This document shows positions 42,484 through 53,490 of a stretch of 64,000 nt of DNA, in pieces. The position numbers and the translations under genes were made by a program. Numbering within the stretch: the stretch's first letter is position 1; every line of letters starts with the position of its first letter. Under the pieces are notes generated by a model. That model did no database searches and had not been told where the DNA came from. It worked only from the letters and a program-made list of their open reading frames with translations. Source of the DNA: Ophiocordyceps camponoti-saundersi (nom. inval.) (Eukaryota; Ascomycota; Sordariomycetes; Hypocreales; Ophiocordycipitaceae); contig PDHQ01000006.1 in NCBI GenBank assembly GCA_003339415.1, positions 303,668 through 367,667 on the forward strand, given 5' to 3'.

Positions 42484-44250
42484 ATGTCCAACTCATCGCT
42501 TCTAGCATCGCTCTCCTGCAAAGACGCCATCCACCTAATCATAGGTAACGACGGGGTAGCGAAAACGCGATGCAGAACGTGCACATCAGCCGGGGCTCAT
42601 CCCATTCTCATATCCGACGTCCGACCTTGTTCCGACGACGTACCTCTGAAAGACGTTCGAGAAAGATGGATGTCGGTTGAGGAGTTTAGCACGGAGATGT
42701 TGTTTACCCTCGGTCGTGAAGAGGTCGGGCACGTCGTTGACGCTGTCTTCATCACACTTCCTCGAGACGCGCGGGTGGAGGAGATGGCGAGGACGTGTCG
42801 TCGGAATAGAATACCGGTGAACGTGGTTGATAATCCGGATCTTTGCTCGTTTACTTTGCTCTCTGTCTATACGGATGGGCCGCTTCAGGTCGGCGTTACG
42901 ACGAATGGGCATGGCTGCAGGTTGGCGGTTAGGGTTAGGAGGCATCTTGCGAGCCAGCTTCCGCAGGGGTTGGGACAGGCTGTTTCCAGGTTGGGGGCCT
43001 TGAGGAGGGGGTTGTTGGAGGAGAGGGACAAGGAGAGGGGGGGTGATGATGACGATGATGCGAATAGTGGTGGTGGTGGTGGTGATCGTGATGCCATCGT
43101 CGTCCGTCTACGTTGGCTAAGTCACCTATGCGAATACTGGCCCCTCAAAAACCTAGCATCCATAACCCAAGACTCCGACCTCGACCGCCTCCTCGCCTCC
43201 AAAACAACCACCTCTCCAACCTCCCCTTCCTCTCCGCCCCGAACCTCATCCTCTCCACCAGGCCGTCTAATCCTCGCAGGAAGCGGCCCAGGCCACCCCT
43301 CCCTCCTAACGCTCGCGACGCTCGAAGCAATCCGCAAAGCCGACATGATCCTAGCAGACAAGCTCGTCCCCTCGGCCGTCCTGGACCTGATTCCGAGGCG
43401 GACGCCGGTGCAGATAGCGCGCAAGTTCCCAGGTCACGCCGAGGGAGCCCAGGCAGAGCTTCTGGAGACGGCCCTCTCGGCCGTGAAGTCGGGCATGACG
43501 GTCGTCAGGTTGAAGCAGGGCGATCCCTACCTCTACGGCAGAGGCGCCGATGAGTCGTCCTGGTTTCGCGATAGGGGTCTCGGTCATGTGGTCCTCGTCT
43601 TACCCGGGTTGACGTCCGCCTTCTCCGGTCCGCTGTTCGGATCCGTGCCCGTCACGCAGCGGGATCTAGCTCACCAGGTTCTCATCTGCACCGGGACCGG
43701 GAAGCAAGGGACTTCCACACCGGCGCCGGAATACGTCGAGGGGAGGACGATAGTCTTCCTCATGGCCCTCCACCGCATCCAATCACTAGTCGAGGAACTC
43801 ACGCAGCACACGCCCACCAACGAAGAAGAAACAACAACAACACCATCCAAGCCCTGGCCTCCAACGACCCCCTGCGCCGTAATCGAAAGAGCAAGCTGTC
43901 CCGACCAGCGCATCATCCGCACGACCCTGTCCAAAGTAGTCGAAGCCGTCCGACAGGAAGGAAGCCGTCCGCCAGGCCTGCTAGTCCTCGGCCCCGTCTG
44001 CGAAGCCCTCTACAGGCCCGAGCCGGATACACCCTGGGTCGTCGAGGAAGGCTTCCGTCAACTAGATGACTTTGACGCCCTGCAGTTTCACCTTGGGGGT
44101 GAGAACAAGGACGGTGGTGACGACGAGGACACGAATGGTGTCCGTCATCATCATCATCATCATCATCATGAACAACAACCTTCACTGACACCACTGCCGC
44201 CGCCGTCTCTCCCCGAAACATGGCTGCGCAAAGGATCGACAACGGAGTGA
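42484..44250 (+). CDS. met1: Siroheme synthase / uroporphyrinogen-III C-methyltransferase (Met1, CysG-like)
   Basis: Makes precorrin-2, precursor of siroheme, the cofactor of sulfite and nitrite reductases. 588 residues, single exon. N-terminal ~230 residues resemble the Met8/CysG precorrin-2 oxidase domain (LIIGNDGVAKTRC, VVDNPDLCSFTL, TNGHGCRLAVRVRRHL, LPQGLGQAVSRLGALR). From about residue 262 the methyltransferase runs: LILAGSGPGHPSLLTLATLE, ADMILADKLV, ARKFPG, VRLKQGDPYLYGRG, VLPGLTSAFSGPL, PVTQRDLAHQVLICTGTGK, ERASCPDQRI. The first domain's NAD loop is weak (GNDGVA rather than GxGxxA), so dehydrogenase activity is uncertain. The C-terminus carries eight His in a row from a CAT repeat. 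Length matches yeast Met1 (593). Confidence 0.88.
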   Translation: MSNSSLLASLSCKDAIHLIIGNDGVAKTRCRTCTSAGAHPILISDVRPCSDDVPLKDVRERWMSVEEFSTEMLFTLGREEVGHVVDAVFITLPRDARVEEMARTCRRNRIPVNVVDNPDLCSFTLLSVYTDGPLQVGVTTNGHGCRLAVRVRRHLASQLPQGLGQAVSRLGALRRGLLEERDKERGGDDDDDANSGGGGGDRDAIVVRLRWLSHLCEYWPLKNLASITQDSDLDRLLASKTTTSPTSPSSPPRTSSSPPGRLILAGSGPGHPSLLTLATLEAIRKADMILADKLVPSAVLDLIPRRTPVQIARKFPGHAEGAQAELLETALSAVKSGMTVVRLKQGDPYLYGRGADESSWFRDRGLGHVVLVLPGLTSAFSGPLFGSVPVTQRDLAHQVLICTGTGKQGTSTPAPEYVEGRTIVFLMALHRIQSLVEELTQHTPTNEEETTTTPSKPWPPTTPCAVIERASCPDQRIIRTTLSKVVEAVRQEGSRPPGLLVLGPVCEALYRPEPDTPWVVEEGFRQLDDFDALQFHLGGENKDGGDDEDTNGVRHHHHHHHHEQQPSLTPLPPPSLPETWLRKGSTTE

Positions 44251-45043
44251 ATCAACACTCGAGAACAAATAGAAGAAAGTAAAATGGAAACAATAACATC
44301 CGGCCACGGGGCAAAATGACTCGCCCTCCCCCCAGTCCCCTGCGACATCGTCTCAGCCATCACATGTCCCTTGTCAGCCTAGCTGCCTGCCTACCATCTA
44401 CTGTTCAACTGCTAGGCCAGAGACATCAATCATGGTCCAGTCAAGCCAAGCATAACCGCTGTTTCATCTGCTGCAGGGGAATAGTGGCTAGAGCATCTCC
44501 TGCCATTGCAACCGCGCGGCTCTATATCCGTACTCTGACTGACATGAATCAACACCATCGTGTCCTCTATATCTCTCTGCATCTGCAGGGGCATCCATGC
44601 CATTACGAAGTCTTTCCCGTTTCATAACGCGCCTTTAGTTCCCACTTGAGTTGTTCTCATGTCGCGCTCGAAAACGTTCGCCATGCTCTGCGTCGCTATG
44701 TCCAGATTGAATGTGCTCCCCTCATCTTTTGTACACGTCGTCTCCGAGGCCTGCTCCTCCCTCGTCTTGACCCCATCAACCACCAAAGCCGAGCGTAAAT
44801 GACGATGCCGTAAGGGAGATGGGGCAGGGGAGGAAGAGAGAACTGGGAAAGACATCTCTGTGCCCAATCCTCAGCATTTACAGCACCTCCCCCCCTCATC
44901 TCCCTTCGCAGAGTGTATATACAGCACAAGCAAGAGAAAAGAAAAAATGAAGAAGAAAAGGGGACAAGGATGAGGAAGGAAAAGATGAAGAAAAAAGATG
45001 AGAAAGAAATCAACAAAAAGTGAAAAAAAAAAGGTCGAAAAAA
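44251..45043. other. Convergent 3' intergenic
   Basis: 793 bp between the siroheme synthase and ferric reductase stops; A/G-rich near 44940-45040. No gene seen. Confidence 0.45.
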
Positions 45044-46861
45044 TCACCACGTAAAACTCTCCTCGATAAAATCAACGACGCTGTCGCCCTGTACCGCCCG
45101 CACCGCGCCGCGGACGTCGTCGGCCAAACCTCCCGGACCGCACACGCTCACCGACATGGCGCCGATCTGATCTTGTACCTCCTTAACCAGGAGGAGTGGA
45201 ATGTTGGGCCGACCGGGAAACATCTTGACCGTCGAGCTGGCACTCACAATGTCGCGCGGATTGTCTGGCCGCGTCACGAATACCTGAATTCGGAGCACGT
45301 CCTTGCGATTCGGGATCCGCAGGATCATGTCCATGTAAGGACGAACCCATTCGAGTGTCTCGTAGGTCCGGATGATCCAAACCAGTGTCAGTCTCCGCGT
45401 CGCCACCATGCCTTCGTTGTAGCCCTCGAGCAGGTGTCGACAATGCGAAATTTGATGCGTGATGCCCGTCGAGCCCGCGAACAAGACGACGTGGCCGTAC
45501 GAATCGAGATTGTGATGGCCGGCGTAGGGCCCTTCCATGGCGGCCCGGATTCGGACACCCGACGACGACTTGCTGGCCAGATCGTAGAGTAGGCGAGTCA
45601 TTCCCGTCTGCGCACCAATGATGAAGGACACCGACGTCGACGCCGTCTTGCGGTCCAGAGCCGTGAGGGGCTCCTTTTCCGATGTCGGGAGCGAGTTGGC
45701 TGCGTCGTATTCGACCCACGCCACCGAGAACGGGTGGCTCTCCCAAGGCCTGACGCCCCAGAAGCGCAAGTAGGCGTGAGTGCCGGGCTGGATTCTCACG
45801 TATCGCGGGAGGTAGAGGGTGACGCGGCTGACTTCGCCCGGTAGGGCTTCGACGAGAGCGTCCGTGAATCCACGGCTTGACCAGTTAGCAAACACAAGGC
45901 GGAACAGCCGCGCGAGGCGGTCGGCGATCCAGAGGCCCACGACAGCGACGATCCACGGCAGGGCCGGGAGGTCGCCGACGGAGCAGTGAATCCAGGTCCC
46001 AACGAAGGCGGCCAGGGCGAGTAGTATATGGAGGTTGAGAAACGTCTCATAAAAGGCATGACGCAAGGGCGAGGTGGAGAGCAGCATCAACAGCACCATG
46101 GCTACACCGGCCCAGAAGCCGGAGCCGATGAAGAGGCTCTTGATCGTCTTGCCGAAGGCGGCCGACCAGCCGTTGCTGGCGACAGCGGGTATGGCCCAAG
46201 CGACGGTGTGGACGACGACCTCGATCACGACGATGCGGCCCATCCAGCGATGCAACAGGTTGTAGGTATCAAAGCTGATCTTGAGCAGAGGGATGAGGGG
46301 GTTATTTCGGCCTGCTAGAATGATGAGTGGCACCATGTTAACGACGGCGAGCGTGCCCGAGCGACCACGCAGCTCGGCGCAGACGGCAAACATATTCTCG
46401 AGCGACCAGTTGAGAGCAACTAGGTAGGCCGTATTGCTGCCAACATATAGAAACAGTAGCAGTGAATGCAGCCGTGACGGCAGTGTGCCGACGTTGACGG
46501 CCGACGACAGGCGAAACTCTCGATTGTGGCGCTTGCCAAAGAGAGGCGCGTAGACGAGATGCTTCTTGAGCGGCGGCATCCAGTTCCACTGCGATACCCT
46601 CCAGTAGGCTTGCTTGTCCCGGGGCTGGGACATGGCCGACACCTGACGCAGCTTCGCCCATAGGATCTCCAGGATCCTGATGCCGAGGACGGTCAGGGCG
46701 ACGAGGCCCAAAGTCCACCAGATAATGTCCCTGAACAGCATGTTCATAGGCTGATTCACTCCATTTAGCGCCGTAGAGTACGGGGCAATCGTCGAACTAG
46801 GCTGTACCTTATCCTCAGTCTCGTCGGCCCGCCTTATGAGCAGGGACGGTGAGGGATCCAT
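45044..46861 (-). CDS. Ferric reductase (FRE family), plasma-membrane metalloreductase
   Basis: Transfers electrons from NADPH via FAD and two hemes across the membrane to reduce Fe(III) or Cu(II) for uptake. 605 residues, single exon. A short extracellular N-terminus is followed by a first helix (IIWWTLGLVALTVLGIRIL), a hydrophilic loop and the ferric-reductase core with the four heme histidines in LLHRWMG, VVVHTVAW, NLHILLAL and TWIHCSV. The FAD domain has the signature ESHPFSV, and the NADPH domain has MEGPYAGHH, LFAGSTGITH and a C-terminal CGPGGLADDV. It ends DFIEESFTW, a typical Fre C-terminus. All key residues are present. A 3.3-kb gene-free region upstream may hold iron-responsive elements, but I found no full ATCWGATAA site. 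Confidence 0.93.
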   Translation of the reverse strand: MDPSPSLLIRRADETEDKVQPSSTIAPYSTALNGVNQPMNMLFRDIIWWTLGLVALTVLGIRILEILWAKLRQVSAMSQPRDKQAYWRVSQWNWMPPLKKHLVYAPLFGKRHNREFRLSSAVNVGTLPSRLHSLLLFLYVGSNTAYLVALNWSLENMFAVCAELRGRSGTLAVVNMVPLIILAGRNNPLIPLLKISFDTYNLLHRWMGRIVVIEVVVHTVAWAIPAVASNGWSAAFGKTIKSLFIGSGFWAGVAMVLLMLLSTSPLRHAFYETFLNLHILLALAAFVGTWIHCSVGDLPALPWIVAVVGLWIADRLARLFRLVFANWSSRGFTDALVEALPGEVSRVTLYLPRYVRIQPGTHAYLRFWGVRPWESHPFSVAWVEYDAANSLPTSEKEPLTALDRKTASTSVSFIIGAQTGMTRLLYDLASKSSSGVRIRAAMEGPYAGHHNLDSYGHVVLFAGSTGITHQISHCRHLLEGYNEGMVATRRLTLVWIIRTYETLEWVRPYMDMILRIPNRKDVLRIQVFVTRPDNPRDIVSASSTVKMFPGRPNIPLLLVKEVQDQIGAMSVSVCGPGGLADDVRGAVRAVQGDSVVDFIEESFTW

Positions 46862-48784
46862 GGTGTCGGTGTTGGTGATGGCGAGCCCGCGCCAGCGCAG
46901 AGTATCGGGGACGGGGGGGGGGGAGTGGGATGGGAGGAGGGATATATCGAAGGCGTGGCCAGGTCAACAAGGACTCGGCGCCTCGAGGTTGAACGGCGTG
47001 TGAACCGGACGGGGGGCGAGGAGAGAGACGGGGGAAATCACCCGCAGCTTTCCTTGGCGAAATTGCCCGGAGGTTCAGGTGGTCCAAAGGTTTGGATTTG
47101 CGAGTGCAGACGATCGGCTTTTTGACTGAACAGTGATTGAAACAGCGGCGCGGGAAGAAAGAAACATGGGCTTCCAAGGATCCGCTAAGAATTTGCGCCG
47201 TCCGTCATCATGGGTCTGTGACAAAAGAGGGTCCGACCATGACAGGTGTGGGTGTGAGGGAGAGATGAAAAAAAACGCCTCGGGCACCGGGGGCACTCAG
47301 TGACTAGAGACGGGGGCCGTAGTTGTTGTTGGCTGCCGACATGCAAGCCCAGTTGACAGGGGGGAAGTGGTAGTGGGGGGGGAGGCGAGACGTGCCGCCT
47401 TTGGGAGTTGTCCGTGAGGTCCCAACTGGCCAGTGGCAGCTGTCGGTGGTACCAGCTTCGTCCGTAACGATGCGTGCACCGACCAGTCTTCCGAGAGAAA
47501 AGGGGGCTGATTCGGGAAGGAGGGCAGGCTGATGATGACGAGTCAAACGATAGATGCTTGGTAGTGCGAAGAGGGGTTTGTTGCAAGCAGGAGACGTCAA
47601 ACGAGTGTCGATGAAACGGGGGCGTGATGGATCGACAAGGAAGAGAGCAGTCGGAATCGTGTGCAGTTGGATTGCGTTCTTTCCTTCTTTCTTGTTTCAA
47701 AATTCCTTTTCGTCCTCTCTCGTCTCTCGTGTTTCTTGTGTTGCTGCCAGCGTTGGCCAGACGAGCGTGTGAATCAGGACGGCTCAGGGTTGGTAGAACG
47801 AATGTTTGTTTACATGCGGCGCCGGCGTCCAGCCGCGGGAAAAAATGACCAAGCACCGGGGTCTCCTGGGGCCGTGGCAAAGGAATGTGGGCGATGCTCC
47901 AGGCGCGCGACAGACGGAGGAGCTGAAGAAGAACGGCCGGGGGGGTGCCAAGTAGATAGGCAGGTAGATAGAGACGTTTGAGGGAGAGTAAAAGAAGGAG
48001 AAGAAGAAGAAGAGGAAGAGGAAGAAGACGCGCGTTCCAGGGTCAGGCCGTGGCCAGAGCACACCCAGGCAGACCAGTAGGAAGAATGAGGGATGATGGA
48101 GGAGGTACGAAGGTTGAAGAGGAGGGGAAAGGAGGTAGAGATGGGATACAAAGGGAGAGGGCAAGTTCTTCTCTCTCTCACTCTCTCTTTCCCCAGAGGT
48201 ATCTCTCTACGCCGCTACGGCTTCTCCCCCCTCCCCTGGCGGAAAGGGGTCAGGGACGGTACAAGTAAGATTGCGCGTAGGACGGTGACGAATCAAAGTA
48301 TCTACCTCTCTAGAGAAGCTGCCGGCTGGCAGAGGGGGTAGAGATCGGCCGGTGGCTTCCCGCTAGCGGGCGTTACCTGCCTTGCAGCTGCGAGGTACAG
48401 AACCAATCAACGAACAGCACGCGCAGCAGGCCAGGCACAAGAGGGGAACAAGCGCTACTAGCAGTAGTGCCAATAGTAGCGTCTACCCTGGCAGGTGGCA
48501 GGTAGCCTATACTGCAGTTTATGGCTGCTGTCATCTGATTGAGCCTCGTACCTACGACCTAACCATCGAATTCTGACAGCGCGAACTAGCGGTGGCCTTC
48601 GCGTGGACCTAAGTAGGTACTACTTTCAGGCTCACGAGGACTGAAGAGGAGGGGGCGAAGTAGCAGAGACCAGATGCTGTTGTACGAATACAGGCACAAA
48701 TCATACAATGCAGTAATCCATCCATCCATCCAACCATGATGTAGGTATAAGCTGCCCCCCCGGGCCGGTGGCCGTACCACACTC

Positions 48785-48859
48785 TCCATCCATCCATCCG
48801 TCCATCCGTCCATTCATTCATCCATTCATCAGTCCATCCATCCATCCGTCCGTCCGTCA
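48785..48859. repeat. Degenerate CCAT/CCGT/CATT tetranucleotide array
   Basis: About 75 bp of 4-bp units, mostly CATC and CGTC with interspersed CATT; a shorter CATC run lies at 48718-48731. Confidence 0.85.
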
Positions 48860-49651
48860 TCATTGCAGAGGAGTGGAGGAGAGGGGGGAAAGGCATTTTG
48901 GCATCTTCTCCATAATCCCGGTGTCGCCCCCTTCGTCAACGAGATGGAGTTTCTTTCCCTTGACAAGGGCAGAAAGTCTTGGTGCGACATGAAGGGAGAA
49001 AGAATGGATCAATGAAAAAGAAAAGGCAAGAAAATCAACGATCGATAAAGAAGTAAAAATAAAAAAAAGAAAACCAGACGTTGGAGAGGCGCAATGCAAG
49101 AGTTAGACGCCGCTTTGTGAGAGGCTGAGGTTGCGCCCCCAGTCTCTTGCCCCCGGCCGCTAGCCGCCGATCAGGGGTTGCCAAGACCAGGGCGGAAACC
49201 AAACATCATCCCAAGGTGGAGACGACTTTTGATTAATCCACCCACTGAACTGACTCTCTCTCTCACACACGCCTCTATCTATCTCTTACCTCCCAATGAA
49301 TTTATTATACCGGCCACCGTTCGGCTCGTTGACCCGCGTGCAGAAGAACGTGACCGCCATCCCGATGCCTCTCTTGCGTGACTCGCTTGACGTCAGTGAC
49401 GTGTGACATGCCATTTCTGTCGGCGAGACCTGAGACGGAAACTCGCATCCATTTTTTTTTGTCTTTGCTTCTTCTTTCACGGCGCCAACAAAGAGAAGCA
49501 GCAAACAGCATATCGTGTGGAATGCCTTCGGGGAGAATTGGCCGGTCCAGAGAGGGAGGCCTCGAACTGATTGATGCGAATAGTTGCATCGCCCGTTGCG
49601 AATAAATGTAACAATAGCGCTCACTTGCTCGATCCCTGAACGTCCCATACA

Positions 49652-49677
49652 TACCTACCTACCTAGGTAGGTAGGTA
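49652..49677. repeat. Perfect ACCT/AGGT palindrome
   Basis: 26-bp perfect inverted repeat centred on CCTAGG at 49664/49665, continuing on the right as AGGT units. Confidence 0.85.
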
Positions 49678-50123
49678 GGTAGATAGTGTTCTGCTGCCAC
49701 GTTTTATTTCCCACAATATCAATGAATCACAGTCATCGTGTGCGTGCTTGTGCGAGTGTGTGTCTTCTGCTGCGAAGCTCCCCTTCTCTCCCCTGTGTCT
49801 CGTCTGATTGCAATGCCACTCCCTGCCATGTGCCGAAAGGGAGCGGTGAGACGATGGCACCACCATCCACCAGCCCGGCCAGGCACTACAGGCACACTAG
49901 AAGTTGAGGTCACTAAAGACTGTGGCGCAGCGGCTTGCTGTTGCCCCGCCAGGCTAGCAGCCACTCAGCCACGGCCCGCCCACGCCACATCCCATTTCTG
50001 AATCATCCTGCCTGAGGCATCCACTCGGGCCGGCGCAACGTCCCGAAGCTTCACGACCTGACTTCTAATCACGAGTCAATTCCGGGACAGCAGCTCCGAG
50101 GAACCGCCTTCGATTCTGCCGCC

Positions 50124-50816
50124 ATGGGTGCCGGCAGTTCGAAACATGAGGATCGGAGTGATCACCTATGGAAAAGGTACGACAATGCCTCTCCACCGTA
50201 TGAAGAGCTGTCATGCCAAGCAATTGCTAATTGGGAGGGGAAAAAATAGCTCTGGGCCACCATCCCTATCCCTCGGTGTCCTCGACTCCCTACAATCGAA
50301 CCCTGAAGTATCACCTCGTTTCCAATCTGTTTCTTTGCCCCGGATCCTCCCGAACCTCGAGCCCTCACCTGACTCTCGACGAACTTCGGAACTGACTCTC
50401 TCTCTCTCTCTCTCTCTCCTGCCCAGACGGACGCCTCGCGCGCCAAGCAAACAGAGCGACATATTCAATCACGCGTCGCCGATGAGCTGAAAAGGCTGAC
50501 GAAACGCGAAGACGAGACACTCAGCAACGCCCGCGCCAAAATCGCGGCCCACGCTGATGGTGATGCTGACGCCGACTCCGCGGGTCCCGATCGCTTTGCC
50601 GTAAGCAAAGAGATTGAAGACCTGCGGCGGAAGCTCGATCAACGGAAGAGGATGCGTACCTTGCCAGAATCAGTTGACAAGGCTCGTGCGGACGTCGTTC
50701 GCTGCTTGCGCGACAATGATCGTCGCCCGCTCGACTGTTGGAAGGAGGTCGAGGCCTTTAAGGCTGAGGTGAAAAAGATGGAGGATAACTGGGTGGAGAA
50801 GGTAGTTTCATCATGA
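50124..50816 (+). CDS. mic19: MICOS subunit Mic19 (DUF1690, CHCH protein)
   Basis: Peripheral inner-membrane protein of the MICOS complex shaping cristae junctions. Exons 50124-50176, 50250-50307, 50427-50816 give 167 codons (166 residues). The N-terminus MGAGSSK is an N-myristoylation signal, as in other Mic19 proteins. The small middle exon (SSGPPSLSLGVLDSLQSNPE) was recovered because direct joining of exons 1 and 3 is out of frame and the family needs the VLDSLQSNPETD segment. Exon 3 is a long charged coiled coil (TERHIQSRVADELKRL) ending in a CHCH-like pair, Cys-x10-Cys (CLRDNDRRPLDC). Intron 2 contains a (CT)n run right before the acceptor. Confidence 0.88.
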
Positions 50817-51034
50817 TGACTTCGCTCACACCGTAACGCGGCGAACGATAGACGGGGATTAGGAAGAGCGATCCCTGAGGGAGAGGATTATATTTTGCGA
50901 CCATACAGGTTGCTTGTCTTCGCGAGCAGGACTTCTTAATCCCACTTCTGCATATGACGCGCGTGAAATCGCCTTGCAATGGCTGGCAGCTTCGTGCCGA
51001 TAGGATAAAAGGGGGTTCTGGAGCCGCCATCATA

Positions 51035-52124
51035 TCATGTGATCCATCCATCCACAGCGACCTCGTTCCCATACAAGGGCATATCACTGATCGATTCTAC
51101 CTCGTCGTCTGCTTCCAAGGTCGCCTTCCTCCGCAAGCCTTCAGCCCGCATCCTCTCACGCCTCGAAGCCGCATCCTCCCACCCGTCTGCCCTTAGCGAC
51201 GGACCCTGAACAGCACGGAGAAAAGCGTCGCGGAATCTCCGAATGCGATTCGCGTTTTCGACAAAGCGTTCGTCGGAAATGGCGCGCAACGTCTCGAGAT
51301 AATCGGCGGATACGAGATAGCGTCGTCGCCCGTCACCAGCAGCCTGGCAGCCGATGAGGGACTCAAATCCCAACCCTAGAGAGCGAATGGCTACCATCGG
51401 CGTGGTCTCGTCGATGTTGATGGCGCCGGATTCGCGGAAACCGGCTTGTAAACCGGCTCGTAGGAGGAGTTGGGCGTGGGCTGGTGAGGTGGTGAGGATG
51501 TGAAGAATCTTTTTTTTTTACTTGGATTTCAGTCAAGAACATGCGGTCATGGTTCGTTGCTTGTTTCTCTCTCCTCACCATCGGTTCAAACTTGAAGTGT
51601 ATCATCCTATCTCCAGGCCCCTTCGCCGACGCAGACTCCGCAGAGAATTCCAAAGCATCGATCCAGGACGCCTCGCGGGCAACAGGCTCATGCGATACAA
51701 ACAGCCAGGTCCCGCCAGCACCCTTACCACCGACGGCCGCCGTCTGAGCCCTACTCTCATCCTTTACCTTGTGGCCCTCAAGAAAGACGCTCACGCGGCC
51801 GGCACAGCTGCTGGTCGTGACGAAGCCCTCGACGCGGTTGATGTCGTCGATGAGCGGGCGGATAGCATCGTCGACGGAGCCCTTGGGCGAGGCGTCTGTG
51901 TATTCTTCATCGGGGAGGGCTAGCTGCTGCAGGATTCGCTTCTTTTTCTCGGTGAAGGACGCGATTGGGGTTGGGAGCTGGGGCTGTTGTCGCATTGCCG
52001 CTCTTGGTGATCTTGTCGATCTATCAGATGGGAGGACGTTGTCTGAAGAGGTCACGGGACTGATGTAAGCACGTGCGAGAGCACTTGAGGTGCTGGATGC
52101 TGAGGTCTTGGCAAATGACGTCAT
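51035..52124 (-). CDS. tyw3: tRNA wybutosine-synthesising protein 3 (TYW3)
   Basis: SAM-dependent methyltransferase of the wybutosine pathway on tRNA-Phe G37. Exon 1 is 52124-51579 and exon 2 is 51508-51035; the 70-bp intron has donor GTGAGG and an A-rich acceptor (A10G). Core motifs: EEYTDASPKGSVDDAIRPLI, VEGFVTTSSCAGRVSVFLEG, WLFVSHEP, MIHFKFEPMILHILTTS, ALLLR-like LLLRAGLQAGFRESG, SLGLGFESLIG, RFRDAFLRAV. From Met at 52124 the product is 339 residues; from Met at 51995 it is 296 and begins just before the conserved FTEKKKRILQQL, which fits family N-termini better. Convergent with Mic19, 218 bp between stops. Confidence 0.9.
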
Positions 52125-53490
52125 GGGTTTTGCTTCACCAGCTTGGATTTACAGACTTCGCTTCTCGAATGAAGCAGAACAGAACAGTGATGGAATATTC
52201 GAGTCAACTTTCAAGGTCTACTAAAATATACAAAGAAGTGATTCAGAGCAAAATGGTCATAATCACTTTGGAACGGCACTTGAACCTGTCTGGCTCACAG
52301 TCCTCGATATTCTTTATGTTTAGATGACGGGCAGCATGAAAGGGTATATCCAAGAAGAAGATTGATAATTCCCGCTCAAAGGCGGAAACTCGGCTTCGTC
52401 CACCCGATCTGTGACTACTTCTGTAGTTCTCGCCGCCTCATGCTGTGAAATCAAGGAAACAACCTCACACCCGCGACGATGAACAGCGTAACGTCTCGTC
52501 TGCGTAGAATATCGAGGTGGAGTGAGCCTCATCATGAAACTGGTAGCACGTCTCAGCAATTTTGCCATGGCAAGGAGCCGCCCTGCACTGCGGTGTCAAG
52601 GATTTGACGAAGCTGTTGCCACGGCATAGGGATATATGGCGCATCTCGCAAGTTAATCTACATGGTCAAGGATGAGTTCGAGTTGGCAAGGGGTGAGCGA
52701 CTAGGTATTGCAGATGGAGGAACCATGTCAAGCGGGGAGTCGAGAAGTTAAAAGCTGTCCATCCTGTAACACGAGATTGCGGACTGATTAGATTGGGACA
52801 TTTGCTGGGTGCTCCTATAGCATAGAGGGCGACGTTGAGTGTGGTAAAGATCAGAGAAGATGACAGCTCTTCTTCTCGTAGATCAACCAATATGCTATGC
52901 TGCAAAAGTGGCAGTTACCTGCAAGGTGCCATTGATCGAGCTCTCAGACATTGTGATTGACGCTTTCTCTAGCATGTTGCGATGTAGAGCGCAGCATTAT
53001 CAAGTGTGCTGTGCTGTTTACGAGCTATAGGGCATTCGGAGGGGAAGCCCTCTGAAGCTGGCAGCCAGGTAATAGAGATGGTCACCAAGCTGGTCCCCCA
53101 TGTCTCAAGCACCAACGAGGAACCAATTACTTCTGTTGGCCGGCCTTGACTGCAGGATTTTTCTTTCCTCTTCCTTTCTTTCTCTCGCCAGCCCAGAGTT
53201 GAAGTGTTTCCTCACAACCACAAACACTTTTCAGGCTTTGCATTCTCGAAGTTTTGCAAGTTCCTTCGTCTTTATAGGTTCCTCGTCATATTTCGTCTTC
53301 ATCTTTGGTGCTATCTTTGCAAAGCTACAGAGATCAAAGGATCCTATTTCCCGAGCCCACTCTTGAAAATAACGGTGCATCAAAGAATCGACGAATCTCA
53401 GCGCACAGAATCTTCGTCAAGACATTCCAACCCCGATTAAGAACACGATCATCTACGAACACGCTTCCGGATCACTTGGCTATCATCACC
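52125..53490. other. Intergenic, 1.4 kb, upstream of copia-like domain genes
   Basis: No gene firmly supported. A minus-strand 82-codon frame at 52320-52568 begins like a mitochondrial presequence (MAKLLRRATSFMMRL) but is otherwise unrecognised. The part before 53491 is T/C-rich, as a leader. Confidence 0.45.

Larger units (their letters stand above)
46862..50123. other. Gene-free region, 3.3 kb, between divergent ferric reductase and Mic19
   Basis: No supported gene. The ferric-reductase side is C/T-rich in its own sense (a long leader). Contains a CCAT/CCGT tetranucleotide array (48785-48859), an ACCT/AGGT palindrome (49652-49677) and a GAA/AGG-rich patch near 47985-48035. Open frames are low-complexity shadows. 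Confidence 0.6.

Noticed and set aside
47185..47880. Minus-strand 231-codon frame upstream of the ferric reductase
   Set aside because: Low-complexity Pro/Ser/Arg composition from a pyrimidine-rich leader; no conserved residues.
52320..52568. Minus-strand 82-codon frame starting like a mitochondrial presequence
   Set aside because: Only the first ~20 residues look targeted; the rest shows no recognisable motif, and no splice extension was convincing.
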